Positions 51,801 through 57,329 of a DNA stretch of 64,000 bases are shown here, piece after piece (within the stretch, counting starts at the first letter, position 1; each line of letters begins with the position of its first letter). Under the pieces are notes generated by a model. The model was not told the origin of the DNA, made no database searches, and was given only the letters and a program-made list of their open reading frames with translations. Origin of the DNA: Henricia sp. BOLD:AAB3569 (Eukaryota > Echinodermata > Asteroidea > Spinulosida > Echinasteridae); contig JBBELK010000517.1 in the NCBI GenBank assembly GCA_037783545.1, positions 1,240,001 through 1,304,000 on the forward strand, read 5' to 3'. Position numbers and translations under genes: made by a program.

Positions 51801-53193
51801 GACATCCCTGTATTACTGGCCCTTTACTCTGTGTTCTAAGATAACTGCCGACCCTGAAACATGAATACCTTTGAGTTTTCTCCAATGAATCTGTGCTTTC
51901 CGTTGAAAGTCCCATTGCTTTGTGCGTTGTGTGTCGCCATTTTTGACGATAGCGTGTGAACCATAGCAACAATATCCATGGGGGCGGGGCTTACTACCGG
52001 TAGGCAAACTCGGAACTATGCATTGTAATGCACATCATATAAGATTTTGACTGAAAACACATTTTATAACAAATTTTAGATTAAGCAAATTTTTCTGCTA
52101 AACAGCTTTTATGAAATTGGCCCCAGGACACATGTAAATAATTACATGTAGGATTCCCAATTTCAGGAATTATTGGGTTTCACTTTTTTAACAACCGGTT
52201 GTTATCGCCATTACTGTGTCCATACTATAGCATGCCAAAGCGAAAATAATTCAACACTGATAATTCTGCCATCAACCCTGAAAAACAAGTCTCAAATTTT
52301 TTTTAAAACTTGCCAACAAAAGAACAGTATGCCAGTTTCAAACAGTCTATCAACTTTTAAAAGTCATGCCAACCTTTTTTCTTGCGCAACATTTGTGAAA
52401 ATCTGCGTTAACATTAAATTATCAGTGTTGAATTATTTTTGCTTTGGCGTGCCATAGTATGGACACAGTATTGGCTGATAGCAACCAATTGTCAAGAAAG
52501 TGAGACCCAAGAATAGCCTACTAGTAATTTCAAGATTAATTAAAGGAGTGTGCTCAGATTGTTCTGGAAAATGGATTTCGACTTACATGTAACTTACAAA
52601 GTAACCCCCCCCCCCCAACCCCCACCCAAAAAAAAGCCTATCTATGGGCAAGGGAGAAGGAAATTTTCATGTGTTAAAGGGCCAATGGTTTATTTGTTTC
52701 ATTTCAAACTTTTCACGGATTCCTAAAATATTTTAAAGGCATCACATATCAGAAGGAGAATTTTGGCAACCTACCCTGCAGAAATTTCAACTGCACAGAT
52801 GCATCATTGCTTCAGAAGCCCTTTAAAATCCATAAATAGTTTTTGTGTTGAATGAATGGTAAAAAAAAAGAGTTTGGAAACAATTTGGCAATTTCTCCCA
52901 CAAAGGTACCATTTTACACGAGAAAAACAAAGCATTGCTATATTTTTGGGTCACAGCAAATGTGCATCAGTTGGGGCTTTAAATGTGCATCATATTTTCA
53001 ATTGATTTTTCTGACTTGGAATGATGTGAATACCTTTATTGTCACCGTCAGTTGTGTCATAATAAGGTGCGTGCATTCTTTACTCCACTCGGGAACCATG
53101 TGACCTCCCAGTCTACGAATCAGCTGCTTGAGGGATTTCTTCTCGGCAGATTGCAGGGATGAGACGGCCACAACCAGTGGTTTGTACACCACC
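18814..53193 (-). CDS. NBN: Nibrin (NBS1 subunit of the MRN complex), BRCT domains to C-terminus, partial
   Basis: Nibrin recruits MRE11-RAD50 to DNA breaks and activates ATM in the nucleus. Ten exons read on the minus strand: 53193-53034, 51400-51297, 50657-50540, 49207-49011, 47871-47780, 45756-45555, 44484-43776, 22530-22423, 20250-20137 and 18897-18814. Every junction has AG/GT borders and agreeing phase, giving about 628 residues. Landmarks in order are BRCT1 (VVYKPLVVAVSSLQ, LGGHMVPEWSKECTHL, VTCRPIVTPAF), BRCT2 (GLRPIPQSEFGLAVLY), a charged low-complexity linker, MPHIIGGSDL, and the C-terminal LADKLF...KRRR. All match vertebrate nibrin in order. The FHA domain is missing from the window, so the gene continues to the right. 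The human-type MRE11-binding phrase (LLLTEFRSLV-like) was not found; an exon may be hidden in the 21.2-kb intron. Confidence 0.95.
20137..20250 (-). CDS. NBN: Nibrin exon with MPHIIGGSDL
   Basis: The acceptor CTTGTCCCCATTCAG and donor GAGAG|GTGAGA bound 38 codons in phase 0. MPHIIGGSDL is nearly identical to the human LPHIIGGSDL next to the MRE11-binding region, and is followed by an acidic helix (HIKEAEDMMEEERE). Confidence 0.96.
20966..21615. mobile_element. Long-armed TIR element
   Basis: Arms of about 130 bp face each other: TCGCGGCTCCAAATGG, GGTAAAATAAGATTTTCTCC and GCTGAAAGTAACCTTTGCTT on the left recur inverted on the right (GTTTGGAGCCGCGAAC, CTTATTTTAC, AAGCAAAGGTCACTTTCAGC). It lies in a nibrin intron. 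No transposase is visible. Confidence 0.82.
21742..21973. mobile_element. MITE with ends TATAGATCTTTATCACGGTG
   Basis: Left TATAGATCTTTATCACGGTG and inverted right TATAGACCTTTATCACGGTG, followed by GCGGCCATCTT in both arms. 232 bp, non-coding, in a nibrin intron. Confidence 0.8.
22423..22530 (-). CDS. NBN: Nibrin exon preceding the MPHIIGGSDL exon
   Basis: 36 codons between acceptor TTTTTGCTACAG and donor TTCAAG|GTTAGT, phase 0 at both ends. It begins TDEAQDEFPAKP and ends ITANRPFK, which joins to ASYAGQFSMPHIIGG. It sits where human nibrin has NFKKFKK. Only part of that basic-aromatic motif is kept (N-R-P-F-K). Confidence 0.88.
23335..24230. mobile_element. hAT-like TIR element with CAGGGCTGCCAACA ends
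   Basis: Both ends read CAGGGCTGCCAACA inward, and GGATTG flanks the element on both sides (6-7 bp target duplication). Subterminal GTGAGTG and CGTGAGAC repeats are seen. The 896-bp interior shows no transposase. Outside it, GGGGAGTCC and GCCACATATC also recur in inverted order, suggesting it landed in an older foldback. Confidence 0.8.
24506..26269. mobile_element. TIR element whose interior is a 20-bp minisatellite
   Basis: Left end TGACGGGCTC and inverted right end TGACCCGCTC. The arms then share AAGTCGCGCTGGCTAGTATT and CTTTTTGCGACCATAAAAA over roughly 130 bp. CATTTG flanks both sides as a 6-bp target duplication. Everything between the arms is the tandem array at 24,641-26,140. It lies in the largest nibrin intron. 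No transposase is present, so any movement would need proteins supplied from elsewhere. Confidence 0.88.
24641..26140. repeat. Minisatellite of 75 units of exactly 20 bp
   Basis: The unit is CCGCCTGGAATGTCGGTGTT. All 75 units keep length 20 with no insertion or deletion. Variation is confined almost wholly to position 3 (G or C) and positions 15 and 17 (C/T/G and T/C/A); two units have TGG for TGT. Variants run in blocks rather than at random. Because the unit has no stop triplet in any phase of either strand, all six frames are open, which produces apparent proteins of about 500 residues with a 20-residue period. These are taken as non-coding. Confidence 0.97.
26285..26380 (+). repeat. Dispersed repeat paired with 23,228-23,330
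   Basis: CCATTGTTCCCCTATTGTGT, AACATCC/AACCATCC and GGAATTTCCTTT occur in the same order in both places. The start, CATTTGGTGCAAGATATGAG, recurs inverted at about 48,865-48,890. Non-coding. Confidence 0.7.
26957..27614. mobile_element. Palindromic MITE with ends TAAACTCCTCAAAAAAAGTT
   Basis: Two arms of about 300 bp face each other almost in full. The left TAAACTCCTCAAAAAAAG, CAATTGGGGGATGTGCAG-like and GTGACG motifs all recur inverted on the right. The AT-rich flank and end form suggest a mariner-type element. The loop holds CCATGGTTTTTGGGTC facing GCAAAAACCATGG. Confidence 0.82.
27615..30489. other. Nibrin intron, no gene recognised
   Basis: AT-rich non-coding sequence. A repeat near 28,010-28,560 (ATGGTAAAAAA, CCATTTTTTTAC, TCATTGCAAATGATACAATG) is shared with 4,090-4,210, 16,700-16,820, 18,400-18,720 and 52,790-52,930. 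GTTGCACTTGTTCAGCACAA near 28,870 is an inverted copy of sequence near 3,160-3,180. Confidence 0.55.
30490..30901. mobile_element. TIR element, TTAAAGGCAGTATACATGAT family, inverted copy
   Basis: Reads as the reverse of 8,401-8,851: CGAAGTACGGAG, AATCATGCATATCTTCAATC and GTTTACCAATCGTTCTGCCT on its right are the complement of the left arm there. The interior is rich in TTCGCCC and GGGGCGAA. The left end is truncated. Confidence 0.75.
31037..32024. mobile_element. TIR element, GTGTTTACACTGGTCCCGAG family, long copy
   Basis: Begins ACCGTGTTTACACTGGTC and ends in GTGTAAACACGGT, with at least five CCGAGCTCGG-type palindromes near the ends. About 1 kb. The middle (31,150-31,850) shows short open frames without family resemblance. 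Confidence 0.75.
32598..32880. mobile_element. MITE with ends ATTTGGGTCTTTCCACGCTA
   Basis: ATTTGGGTCTTTCCACGCTA on the left faces TAGCGTGGAAAGACCCATTT on the right. AGTTTATCTCAAACTTAA faces TTAAGTTTGAGATAAACT. Its terminal motif resembles that of the element at 6,151-7,256. Confidence 0.85.
32930..33107. repeat. Dispersed repeat upstream of the TRIM gene
   Basis: Second copy of the sequence at 10,143-10,312, with 85 percent or so apparent identity by eye over the shared phrases. It ends about 150 bp before the TRIM start codon, so it may lie in that gene's promoter or 5' leader. Confidence 0.72.
33259..34365 (+). CDS. TRIM-type RING/B-box/coiled-coil protein, single exon
   Basis: 368 residues, probably a cytosolic E3 ubiquitin ligase. 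A C3HC4 RING is at residues 21-67 (C21, C24, C36, H38, C41, C44, C64, C67). A first B-box runs from C110 to about residue 148, and a second from C173 to H204 (CNKHPNESLKIYC, CTDC, QHGKH). A coiled coil of Lys/Glu/Ala heptads covers about 212-330. The tail ends in KIFT and TAA with no NHL, filamin or SPRY domain, so it is shorter than TRIM2/3/56-type relatives. The ATG at 33,259 (AAAATGG context) is chosen over the one at 33,235 because TTTCCAG just before it could be a splice acceptor. It lies inside a nibrin intron on the opposite strand. The number of the human relative cannot be assigned. Confidence 0.92.
   Translation: MASNVTAESLLETISTGHLECSICSCRFKQPKLLDCLHSFCLQCLQGLIQHQTPSNRTCTKLTCPLCRCKTTLSRSGVNDLSNDFRLSALIQEITLQEKILKGQETVIKCQGCDEHNQAISRCMDCEHFLCRECHKAHERMTVMKSHKIYTMAQFQSGEIKYRSELRSEIPKCNKHPNESLKIYCETCRQLVCTDCLVLQHGKHSIVDLPEAVKQSKKRIEGALAKAENIKAQFNTTIQETDTMRTKMDAAFTDTREKISKRAEKQVAKIRAEEEQLMGVTEKIYKEKASKFEAAQASNSHDMIKSQQKLVEVKQLVTEATSYEILELENKILHNLTELAKPQKVPVGLFFMDLRATDNNVLIGKIFT
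34868..35919. mobile_element. Large palindrome of about 1.05 kb
   Basis: Arms of about 500 bp meet near 35,350 (CGTCCTTTAAAGGACG). Matching pairs include CTTTTGTACACAAGTCTATAG / CTATGGAGAA...GACTTGTGTACAAAAG, GAATTTCCATATTCATGAGC on both sides, and GGGGCAAACTCAAATTTG / CAAATTTGAGTTTGCCCC. A half copy lies at about 9,150-9,310, and related fragments near 37,400-37,960. Confidence 0.85.
35920..40713. other. Nibrin intron, no gene recognised
   Basis: Mostly AT-rich unique-looking sequence. At 37,410-37,960 there is a repeat (GGGCCCTGAAAT, TTTATCAATGAAATCT, CATAAAAACCCTA, TTTATGCTAATG) shared with 8,150-8,290 and 32,045-32,180. From 39,200 to 40,700 the sequence is low in CG and shows no repeat or frame of note. 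Confidence 0.55.
40714..42298. mobile_element. Outer TIR element with ends AGGCCAAACAAAATAAATGG
   Basis: Left AGGCCAAACAAAATAAATGG and inverted right AGGCCAAACAAAATAAATGG are identical over 20 bases, and GGTAACG and CCTACCTGGA also face each other. It encloses the element at 40,863-42,129. End sequence and the CCTACCTACC motif resemble the element at 57,529-58,422. Confidence 0.82.
40863..42129. mobile_element. TIR element, CAGCGTT family, copy 2, with internal insertion
   Basis: Matches copy 1 (630-1,251) at both ends and through most of its length, but holds an extra CpG-rich block of about 630 bp at 41,371-41,997. AACAT occurs immediately outside both ends, a likely short target duplication. 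The inner block has palindromes AGACTTGCACAAGTCT and AGACTTGGACAAGTCT. Confidence 0.8.
42406..43319. mobile_element. TIR element with ends GGCCTTTTCGCACAACAC
   Basis: GGCCTTTTCGCACAACAC on the left faces GTAGTGTGAAAAGGCC on the right, with many CCCGGGTTA/TAACCCGGG-type phrases inside. A smaller foldback (GCTGCGTTCCAAATATGC facing GTAAGTGGAACGCAGC) sits inside at about 42,846-42,981. Overlapping open frames at 42,612-42,937 have no recognised family. Confidence 0.72.
43352..43599. mobile_element. Palindromic MITE with GCCATTTTGGGAGTCAAATA
   Basis: Left TTAACCCCTTTCGAAC...GCCATTTTGGGAGTCAAATA faces right TATTTGACTCCCAAAATGAC...GAAAGGGGTCAAT. Related phrases (TTTTGGGAGTC, GACTCCCAAAATGA) are at 13,565-13,660. 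It lies 177 bp from a nibrin exon. Confidence 0.82.
43776..44484 (-). CDS. NBN: Nibrin large linker exon
   Basis: 709 bp from acceptor ACTCAACAG to donor GAAGAG|GTGAGA. It completes an Arg codon and begins VRDEDTSKVGSPSKVQRRE, where human nibrin has KKRERDEENQEM. The rest is charged and Ser/Lys-rich with little conservation, as in the disordered linker of nibrin, and ends with a basic cluster GRRHKRKQLIEE that could serve nuclear import. Confidence 0.92.
44782..44885 (-). repeat. SINE tail fragment with (AAT)n
   Basis: (AATAAT)n followed by AGCAATCTTATATAGCGCCA is the reverse complement of the SINE tail seen at 16,260-16,310 (GCGCTATATAAGATGCCATT). A sister fragment is at 50,032-50,105. Confidence 0.72.
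44993..45241. mobile_element. Palindromic MITE with CTTCCCTGTACATCCGCCAT ends
   Basis: CTTCCCTGTACATCCGCCAT AGC...GGGGGCCATC on the left faces GATGGCCCCCAACTATGGCG...ACAGGGAAG on the right. About 250 bp, in a nibrin intron. Confidence 0.83.
45555..45756 (-). CDS. NBN: Nibrin exon (linker, after BRCT2)
   Basis: 202 bp between acceptor TTTTTACTTGGCAG and donor AAAAAAAG|GTGGGA. Encodes GLNLLHPVAAPSLPTQDVLA and a Ser/Gln-rich stretch ending QQASSKKR, parallel to human QQQQTNS...STKKR. Phase 1 in and phase 2 out agree with both neighbours. Confidence 0.9.
46134..46205 (+). pseudogene. tRNA-like core of a dispersed unit, copy 2
   Basis: Same 72-base tRNA-like fold as at 16,924-16,995 with a different anticodon loop (CCTGCGA instead of CTAGTGA). 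T-arm and D-arm are perfect and the anticodon stem is mispaired. Flanks GAGAAGAATTGGGTCCATAG upstream and CTCATCCCAAGTTTGG downstream are shared with the other copies. GCCAGATTTTGCATT and GCCAGATGTTGCATT lie on the two outer sides, as if cut from a tandem array. Confidence 0.65.
46525..46665. mobile_element. Hairpin MITE, AAGGCACAGGCTCGTC family, copy 2
   Basis: A 141-bp near-perfect hairpin: TGCCACGAAATACGCAGCTC faces GAGCTGCGTATTTCGTGGCA with a loop of about 14 bases. The stem continues through GCGCGCGC to GTGCCTTTAA at the end. Confidence 0.9.
47335..47595 (-). mobile_element. SINE with class II (Ser/Leu-like) tRNA head
   Basis: Read on the minus strand, the head begins GGTACCGTGGCCGAGTGGTT (A-box-like) and has GGGTTGCGGGTTTGATACCC (B-box-like) about 60 bases later, ending GGTACC so that the ends pair. 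The body follows with TGCCCTTGACCAAGGCA and GAGTAACGCACTTAAAAGAT. A fragment of the same head is at 63,677-63,765. Confidence 0.75.
47780..47871 (-). CDS. NBN: Nibrin exon (end of BRCT2)
   Basis: Acceptor GTTACTTTGAAG, donor CACAAG|GTAGGT. Encodes NGLRPIPQSEFGLAVLYAST, almost identical to the human [20 protein letters not shown]. The Arg codon before it is split across the intron exactly as required. Confidence 0.97.
47938..48060. repeat. Partial copy, GCGGCCATGACAGGGGGCAG family
   Basis: TATAGACCCTTTGCACTGGC then GGCCATGACAGGGGGCAGTC, CATTGTCACCGTGTGTCATT and GATCTATTGTCACATCATTT as in 17,285-17,428; the right arm is missing. Confidence 0.7.
48141..48496. mobile_element. Palindromic MITE with TTTCACTTTCTTGACAACCG ends, copy 1
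   Basis: GGGTTTCACTTTCTTGACAA on the left faces TTGTCAAGAAAGTGAAACCG on the right, and CCATACTATGGCACGCCAAA faces TTTGGCGTGCCATAGTATGG. About 355 bp. Copy 2 is at 52,164-52,512. Confidence 0.87.
48823..48853 (+). repeat. Homopolymer of 31 G
   Basis: An uninterrupted run of 31 G on the plus strand, in a nibrin intron about 160 bp from the exon at 49,011. On the transcribed nibrin pre-mRNA it is a C run; the plus strand could form a quadruplex. Confidence 0.95.
49011..49207 (-). CDS. NBN: Nibrin exon (BRCT2)
   Basis: Acceptor ATTCTTTGTAG, donor AAAAG|GTTGGT. Encodes FKHLGHTVELAGGKSLLIEE through QEWVTDVMHTLKR, parallel to human [20 protein letters not shown]...KKWIQSIMDMLQR. The weaker donor GTTGGT is chosen over GTAAAT 6 bp further on because only it keeps the frame into the next exon. 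Confidence 0.95.
50540..50657 (-). CDS. NBN: Nibrin exon between the BRCT domains
   Basis: Acceptor CCGGTTATTACTACAG, donor AAACAG|GTATGA. Encodes YQPAIAEAAISEDD then RKTLFKDKTVIFLGQKQ, parallel to human RKQIFKGKTFIFLNAKQ at the start of BRCT2. Confidence 0.95.
51297..51400 (-). CDS. NBN: Nibrin exon (end of BRCT1)
   Basis: Acceptor TCTTTCTGTGTTCAG, donor GTTGA|GTACGT in phase 2. Encodes VIGALVTCRPIVTPAFLKRL, matching human [20 protein letters not shown]. Confidence 0.96.
51449..52126. mobile_element. TIR element with ends GGGGCCAATTTCATAAAG
   Basis: CAGGGGCCAATTTCATAAAG on the left faces CTTTTATGAAATTGGCCCCA on the right, then TGTTTAGCAGAAAAATTTG and its inverse. Near the centre TGCATAGTTCCGA faces TCGGAACTATGCATTG. 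A related fragment is near 9,092-9,120. It begins 49 bp from a nibrin exon. Confidence 0.82.
52164..52512. mobile_element. Palindromic MITE with TTTCACTTTCTTGACAACCG ends, copy 2
   Basis: Same ends and interior order as 48,141-48,496 (ACCGGTTGTTATCGCCATTA, CTGTGTCCATACTATAGCA, and inverses), with scattered differences. Confidence 0.85.
53034..53193 (-). CDS. NBN: Nibrin exon (start of BRCT1), first exon visible
   Basis: Acceptor CCTCTAATTTGCAG, donor ATAAAG|GTATTC. It takes one base to complete a codon, so a phase-2 exon must precede it. Encodes VVYKPLVVAVSSLQ, QLIRRLGGHMVPEWSKECTH and TQLTVTIK, parallel to the human segment YEPLVACSSCL...EECTHLVMVSVKVTIK. No FHA-encoding exon was found between here and the window end. 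Confidence 0.95.
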
Positions 53194-53878
53194 CTGCAAA
53201 TTAGAGGAAAATAGCTCTGGATAAGGCCCAAATAAAATTCTGGTTACACAACTCGGCTTCGCCTTGTCAATGTATTGACACTCATAAACATTCATTATTT
53301 GTATACTGAAGAACCTAAAAATAACTAGCGGACAAACGGACACAAAATCAGTATTACATGTATGTCATTTCATCCCATCACCATACATTCGTAACCGAAA
53401 CAAAACCCATCAGTCTACAGTAGTTAATTTTACCTTTGCTTGGCAAGCAATCATAATTTCTTAGAGTAATTTTCAAGTCTTATGCACCTGCGCTTGACCA
53501 CAAACAAACATTTAATCTGTCCACACATTAGTTACGAAGTACTTCTACTAATCAGAGGAACTCTCTTAAGTATCGGGATGATGCGAGCACTCCTTAGCAA
53601 TGGAAGCAGCCGAGACAGCTTGCCGATTACTTAGCTAAAAAAAATTACTTTCTTGTTGAAATGAAACCTCATGCATATTGGTGCTTTTGAAGTTTGAGCG
53701 AAGGTACACTTTTGATTACTCATCGGTAAAGTTCTTTTAAATTAACGGAGCAAGCAGCAAATCACGCATTCCCACTGCAAACTACTGATTTTGCGTGCAA
53801 TGTTGCGAGACTCTATGCCATATTTCTTGGCTTTTGTCAGCATTTACTGGTCAGAATTTCACTAACTGCTTGACAGTT

Positions 53879-55090
53879 ATGGAAAGAGTCGCAAGTAAAC
53901 CAACGGAGATGGACAACTCAACCGCTTTTAATTACTGGTTGTCAAGTGATGAAGATGGCAAGGACTGGCATCTAATACGCGTGGCTTCTATTGTGAAGAT
54001 CATCCTGCTTACAATAATAGTCGGCTTTGGAACGCTTGGTAATTCTCTCATCATTCGTGTGTACTGGAAAAAGAAATGCAAGTCGAGCACGCAAATCTTC
54101 ATCTTGGGCTTAGCTTCTACAGATCTAATTATCTGCTTATTGCTCATCTGCCAAATTGCGGATGCTGGCATCATCCTTTCTCAAAAACAGCTTCCGAAAC
54201 TCTGGTATGTCTGTGACATCCTGACCAATATTTGCAACGGCATGGCTGTGGGAATCACGGCATTTATTGCTGCTGACCGCTATGACTGCGTGTGTCGTCC
54301 GCGGAAGCGATGGTTCACCAATTTCCGGGCCAAGATAGCCATTCTAGGAGTTGCTCTCATCTCTGCGGCAACCGGGTTATCCGACAGATTTTGCATCGGG
54401 TCTTGTGAGACATTTCGTTTCCCCCTTTGGGTAATTCAGGATATTACGCTCTGGTTGGCAGTCCTGGTCATCGGTTTCTGCTACAGCAAGGTTTACTTGA
54501 CCATTCAACGGCACGTTAAAATCAACAGCGCATGTGCTATGCGTACGTCACGGCACGCCCAGAAGAATTGCTTTCCCGGAGCTGGCAACAAAACATACTT
54601 ACAAAAGCGACAATCTGGCGGCAAGATTCATGATCTAACTCATGCACATACTAAAACTTCTTTGGGTGCAGAGGCACCCAAATTTAACTCACAGACCGTA
54701 AAAACCATTTCCACGAAGGCTCTATCTGTAGGATCTAAACCAGCAAACATTGCGGCAACTAACTTCGGTGCTGCGCTAAAACCACAGAACAATGCTACTC
54801 GTGTACTGGTACCACCCGGCTGCTCAACATTACAGCAAAAGACGACGCGAATGTTGTTTGTGACCAGTGTGGTCTTTATTCTGACATGGCTCCCATCCAC
54901 CGTCTGTACAATTCTAGCTGTAGTTGGAAGTATCGAGGAAGGAACTGGTGTGTATTACATTGTAAACAATTTTGTGTGGAAAATGTACTTCGTGAACAGT
55001 GCAATCAATCCTCTCATTTATGGTCTGGCAAACGGACGTTTCAGAGATGATTGCAGGAAAGAACTGCAGAAGATGCGATTTCCTTTTTGA
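53879..55090 (+). CDS. Rhodopsin-like (class A) G-protein-coupled receptor, intronless, orphan
   Basis: 403 residues from the ATG at 53,879; an N-glycosylation site N-S-T follows at residue 13. Seven membrane spans are visible. TM1 has G-N (N55), TM2 LASTD (D82), TM3 Cys112 and DRY 133-135 followed by DCVCRP, TM6 FILTWLP and TM7 NSAINPLIY (NPxxY at 377-381). Two family anchors are lost: the TM4 tryptophan and the TM5 proline (Ala at the 5.50 position). The third cytoplasmic loop is long (about 120 residues), basic and Ser/Thr-rich. The tail after TM7 is short, ending RKELQKMRFPF. The ligand is unknown; peptide or amine cannot be decided. An open extension upstream to 53,795 starts at GTG and is not used. 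Confidence 0.93.
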   Translation: MERVASKPTEMDNSTAFNYWLSSDEDGKDWHLIRVASIVKIILLTIIVGFGTLGNSLIIRVYWKKKCKSSTQIFILGLASTDLIICLLLICQIADAGIILSQKQLPKLWYVCDILTNICNGMAVGITAFIAADRYDCVCRPRKRWFTNFRAKIAILGVALISAATGLSDRFCIGSCETFRFPLWVIQDITLWLAVLVIGFCYSKVYLTIQRHVKINSACAMRTSRHAQKNCFPGAGNKTYLQKRQSGGKIHDLTHAHTKTSLGAEAPKFNSQTVKTISTKALSVGSKPANIAATNFGAALKPQNNATRVLVPPGCSTLQQKTTRMLFVTSVVFILTWLPSTVCTILAVVGSIEEGTGVYYIVNNFVWKMYFVNSAINPLIYGLANGRFRDDCRKELQKMRFPF

Positions 55091-55323
55091 AAGTGCATTA
55101 TTACATGTACCGGTATATAAAATGAAGCTTTTGTGGATACCGTGCATTTGTGATACTGTGTAGTAGAAAGAGCACCAATCATATGTGCGTCCAAACCAGG
55201 TGCACCAACACACACATGCCTACCCCTACATGTACGTGTAAACACCGGCAATCGTGGACGTCCCATTAATCTTTTGAAAACCTTTCTGTAGGGAATAATT
55301 TCTTTAATGACACCTAACTTAAT

Positions 55324-55943
55324 GGGTAATTCCCAAAATTAAGGGTCCAAAATTGTTGGTGTCCCAGTTACGTACGACACTCTATGCTTAAAAAATTACC
55401 ACCCATGATCACAACATATGGTATGGTGCCTAATCACCATTGAAACGAAACAAACAAATTGAGGATGAGAGAAAAATCGTAAGGGCCTTATCAGGATTCG
55501 AACCCGAGACCTCTGACTCACTAGGCAGACCTGCTCTACCAGCTGAGCTATAAGGCACAGTTGGTATTACTCCCTCAGGCTTCCCACAAATTCTCAGTAA
55601 TGGACTGTGGCCTGTGATTATAGGGGGCAGCATCTGTTTCTTTAATATTTTGTTCTCCGATTCCTAAAAAAAACAAAAACAAAGGACCATAAAAGCTTAT
55701 AATTTGTTCCATGGTATTAAATAGGAGTTTGGCGTCCCGGGTTACGTACGCCAATGAAAATTGGCTGTAGAATGAGTTTGCATTAACCTTGGTGCCATAT
55801 CTACACACAAATATTAAATTTGAGTGGCATTTGTTGAAATAAAAATATTAATTTTCTACTGGGAAATCACTTTCAATCGCTAAAAACACTTGGAAATCTT
55901 AAAAAGCATGTCACACTTTTGGAATCCTAATTTTGGGAATTAC
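55324..55943. mobile_element. TIR element, GGGTAATTCCCAAAATTAGG family, copy 2
   Basis: Same ends and order as 5,561-6,005, but split at CACAA by a 171-bp tRNA-like unit. Apart from that insert the two copies align over nearly their whole length. Confidence 0.85.
55415..55585 (-). mobile_element. tRNA-like mobile unit inserted in a MITE
   Basis: 171 bp flanked by ACAA on both sides. The undisturbed site is visible in the sister element at 5,561-6,005 (GACCACAAATTCTC), which proves insertion. The unit contains the tRNA-like core at 55,484-55,557, with AAATCGTAAGG on one side and CACAGTTGGTATTACTCCCT on the other, as in the units near 16,924 and 46,134. The core has two extra bases here. Confidence 0.85.
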
Positions 55944-56467
55944 TCTAATGCCTTTTTTGGTGAAACCTATACCGATTCATAAAACCTATAATGTTAACCA
56001 TTATAGGTTAGGACACAAACCAGTTAAGTTTTAAATTTCAGCTCTGTTGAGTTTAAGGTGTCATTAAAGAAATTCTTCCCAACAGGTTTCACAAACCATT
56101 TTAGGTTTTACATTGGTAAATAGGGAAGAATTCTTTAATGACACCTAACCTAAAGGGACACACCAGCTTACTGTTTACATAATGTAGCCATCTAGCGTCC
56201 TTGACAATAATTTTTCGATGGTACTTGTGAAAAAAAAAATTATCAAAATGTCACGTAATTAACTAGAAATGTAAAAAATTAACAAAAGAGACAAATGTTG
56301 GGCTATACGCTTTACCAGCCGTCGCGGTGTATTATGTATCATTTGTTTGTAAATAAAGGTGGCGTTCAATGTGGTTTAGTAATATTAATTTATTCAATAT
56401 TTAAATTTAATATTCATAAAGCTAAACAGCTTTGCATTAAGTACATCTGAAAAACTGAAGTTGGCAA

Positions 56468-57067
56468 CAATAGACCATTCCAGTAAGATCCACCCATTTT
56501 GGAATTGACCAATCACAGCCTCAGGTTGAGGTAACCAAAAAAATGGATCTCCATTTTGGTTACCCGAGTCCTCAAAATTTTGTGCACAGAGCTACGGCGA
56601 AATGCAGCACGAGTGACGCAAAAACACAATAAACATCATTTTTATCAGCGCATAGGACCCTAGCCGGTTTAAAACGGATTGTATAAGACTATCCTAACCT
56701 ACTTTTAATCCCTTCATAAATGTGTTTTTGTGTAAACGGAACAAAACTCACCAGAATTAGCTTGCCATTTTGCTATGTTGTGCATTCACTGCGTTCTAGA
56801 TGTGTGTCGATATGTTTTTGTTCGCTCGCTCGCGTTACGCGTAATGCAGGCGTGTTGTACGTGCACGCACACGACCGGATACTTAAGTGCACATTTTGCT
56901 TTCGAGCGTGCAGTTTCTGTGTGCGTGTGCGTGCTTCAATACGCGTTGACCAGGGCGGGGACGCTGACGCACGGTGCGGCCACGCGACTCTACTGCACGT
57001 GCCTAACATGTGTGGCATGTTGCTAGGCAATTTCTAAATGGGCGGAGCTTACTGGATCGGTCTATTG
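56468..57067. mobile_element. TIR element, CAATAGACCG family, copy 2
   Basis: Left CAATAGACCATTCCAGTAAG and inverted right CAATAGACCGATCCAGTAAG. Interior phrases GGAATTGACCAATCACAGCC, AGCCGGTTTAAAACGG and CAACATGTGTGGCATGTTGC-type match copy 1 at 4,440-4,973. Confidence 0.85.
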
Positions 57068-57329
57068 ATCTCGTGTCCGAACGGTCAAGGATGTACTGTA
57101 CTAACAAAACTCTTCTCCACAGCTCTAACCAGACTACGAGGGTTTTAAGGGTTCGGGGATATCACAGATTGGAGGGAAGAAAAAAGACGAATAACTGGTA
57201 GAAACGAAAATAAGAGATCGGAGAGGAGTGATAGAAGAACCCCCAAAAATAAAAGAAGCCCCTTTTTAAAGCTTGTTGATGTTTATCATTCTCGGAAAAT
57301 TGGGTATCCGTCCATGGTATCTTTTCCCT

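Noticed and set aside
53795-53878. N-terminal extension of the GPCR
   Set aside because: The extension starts at GTG; the first in-frame ATG is at 53,879 and gives a normal short receptor N-terminus.
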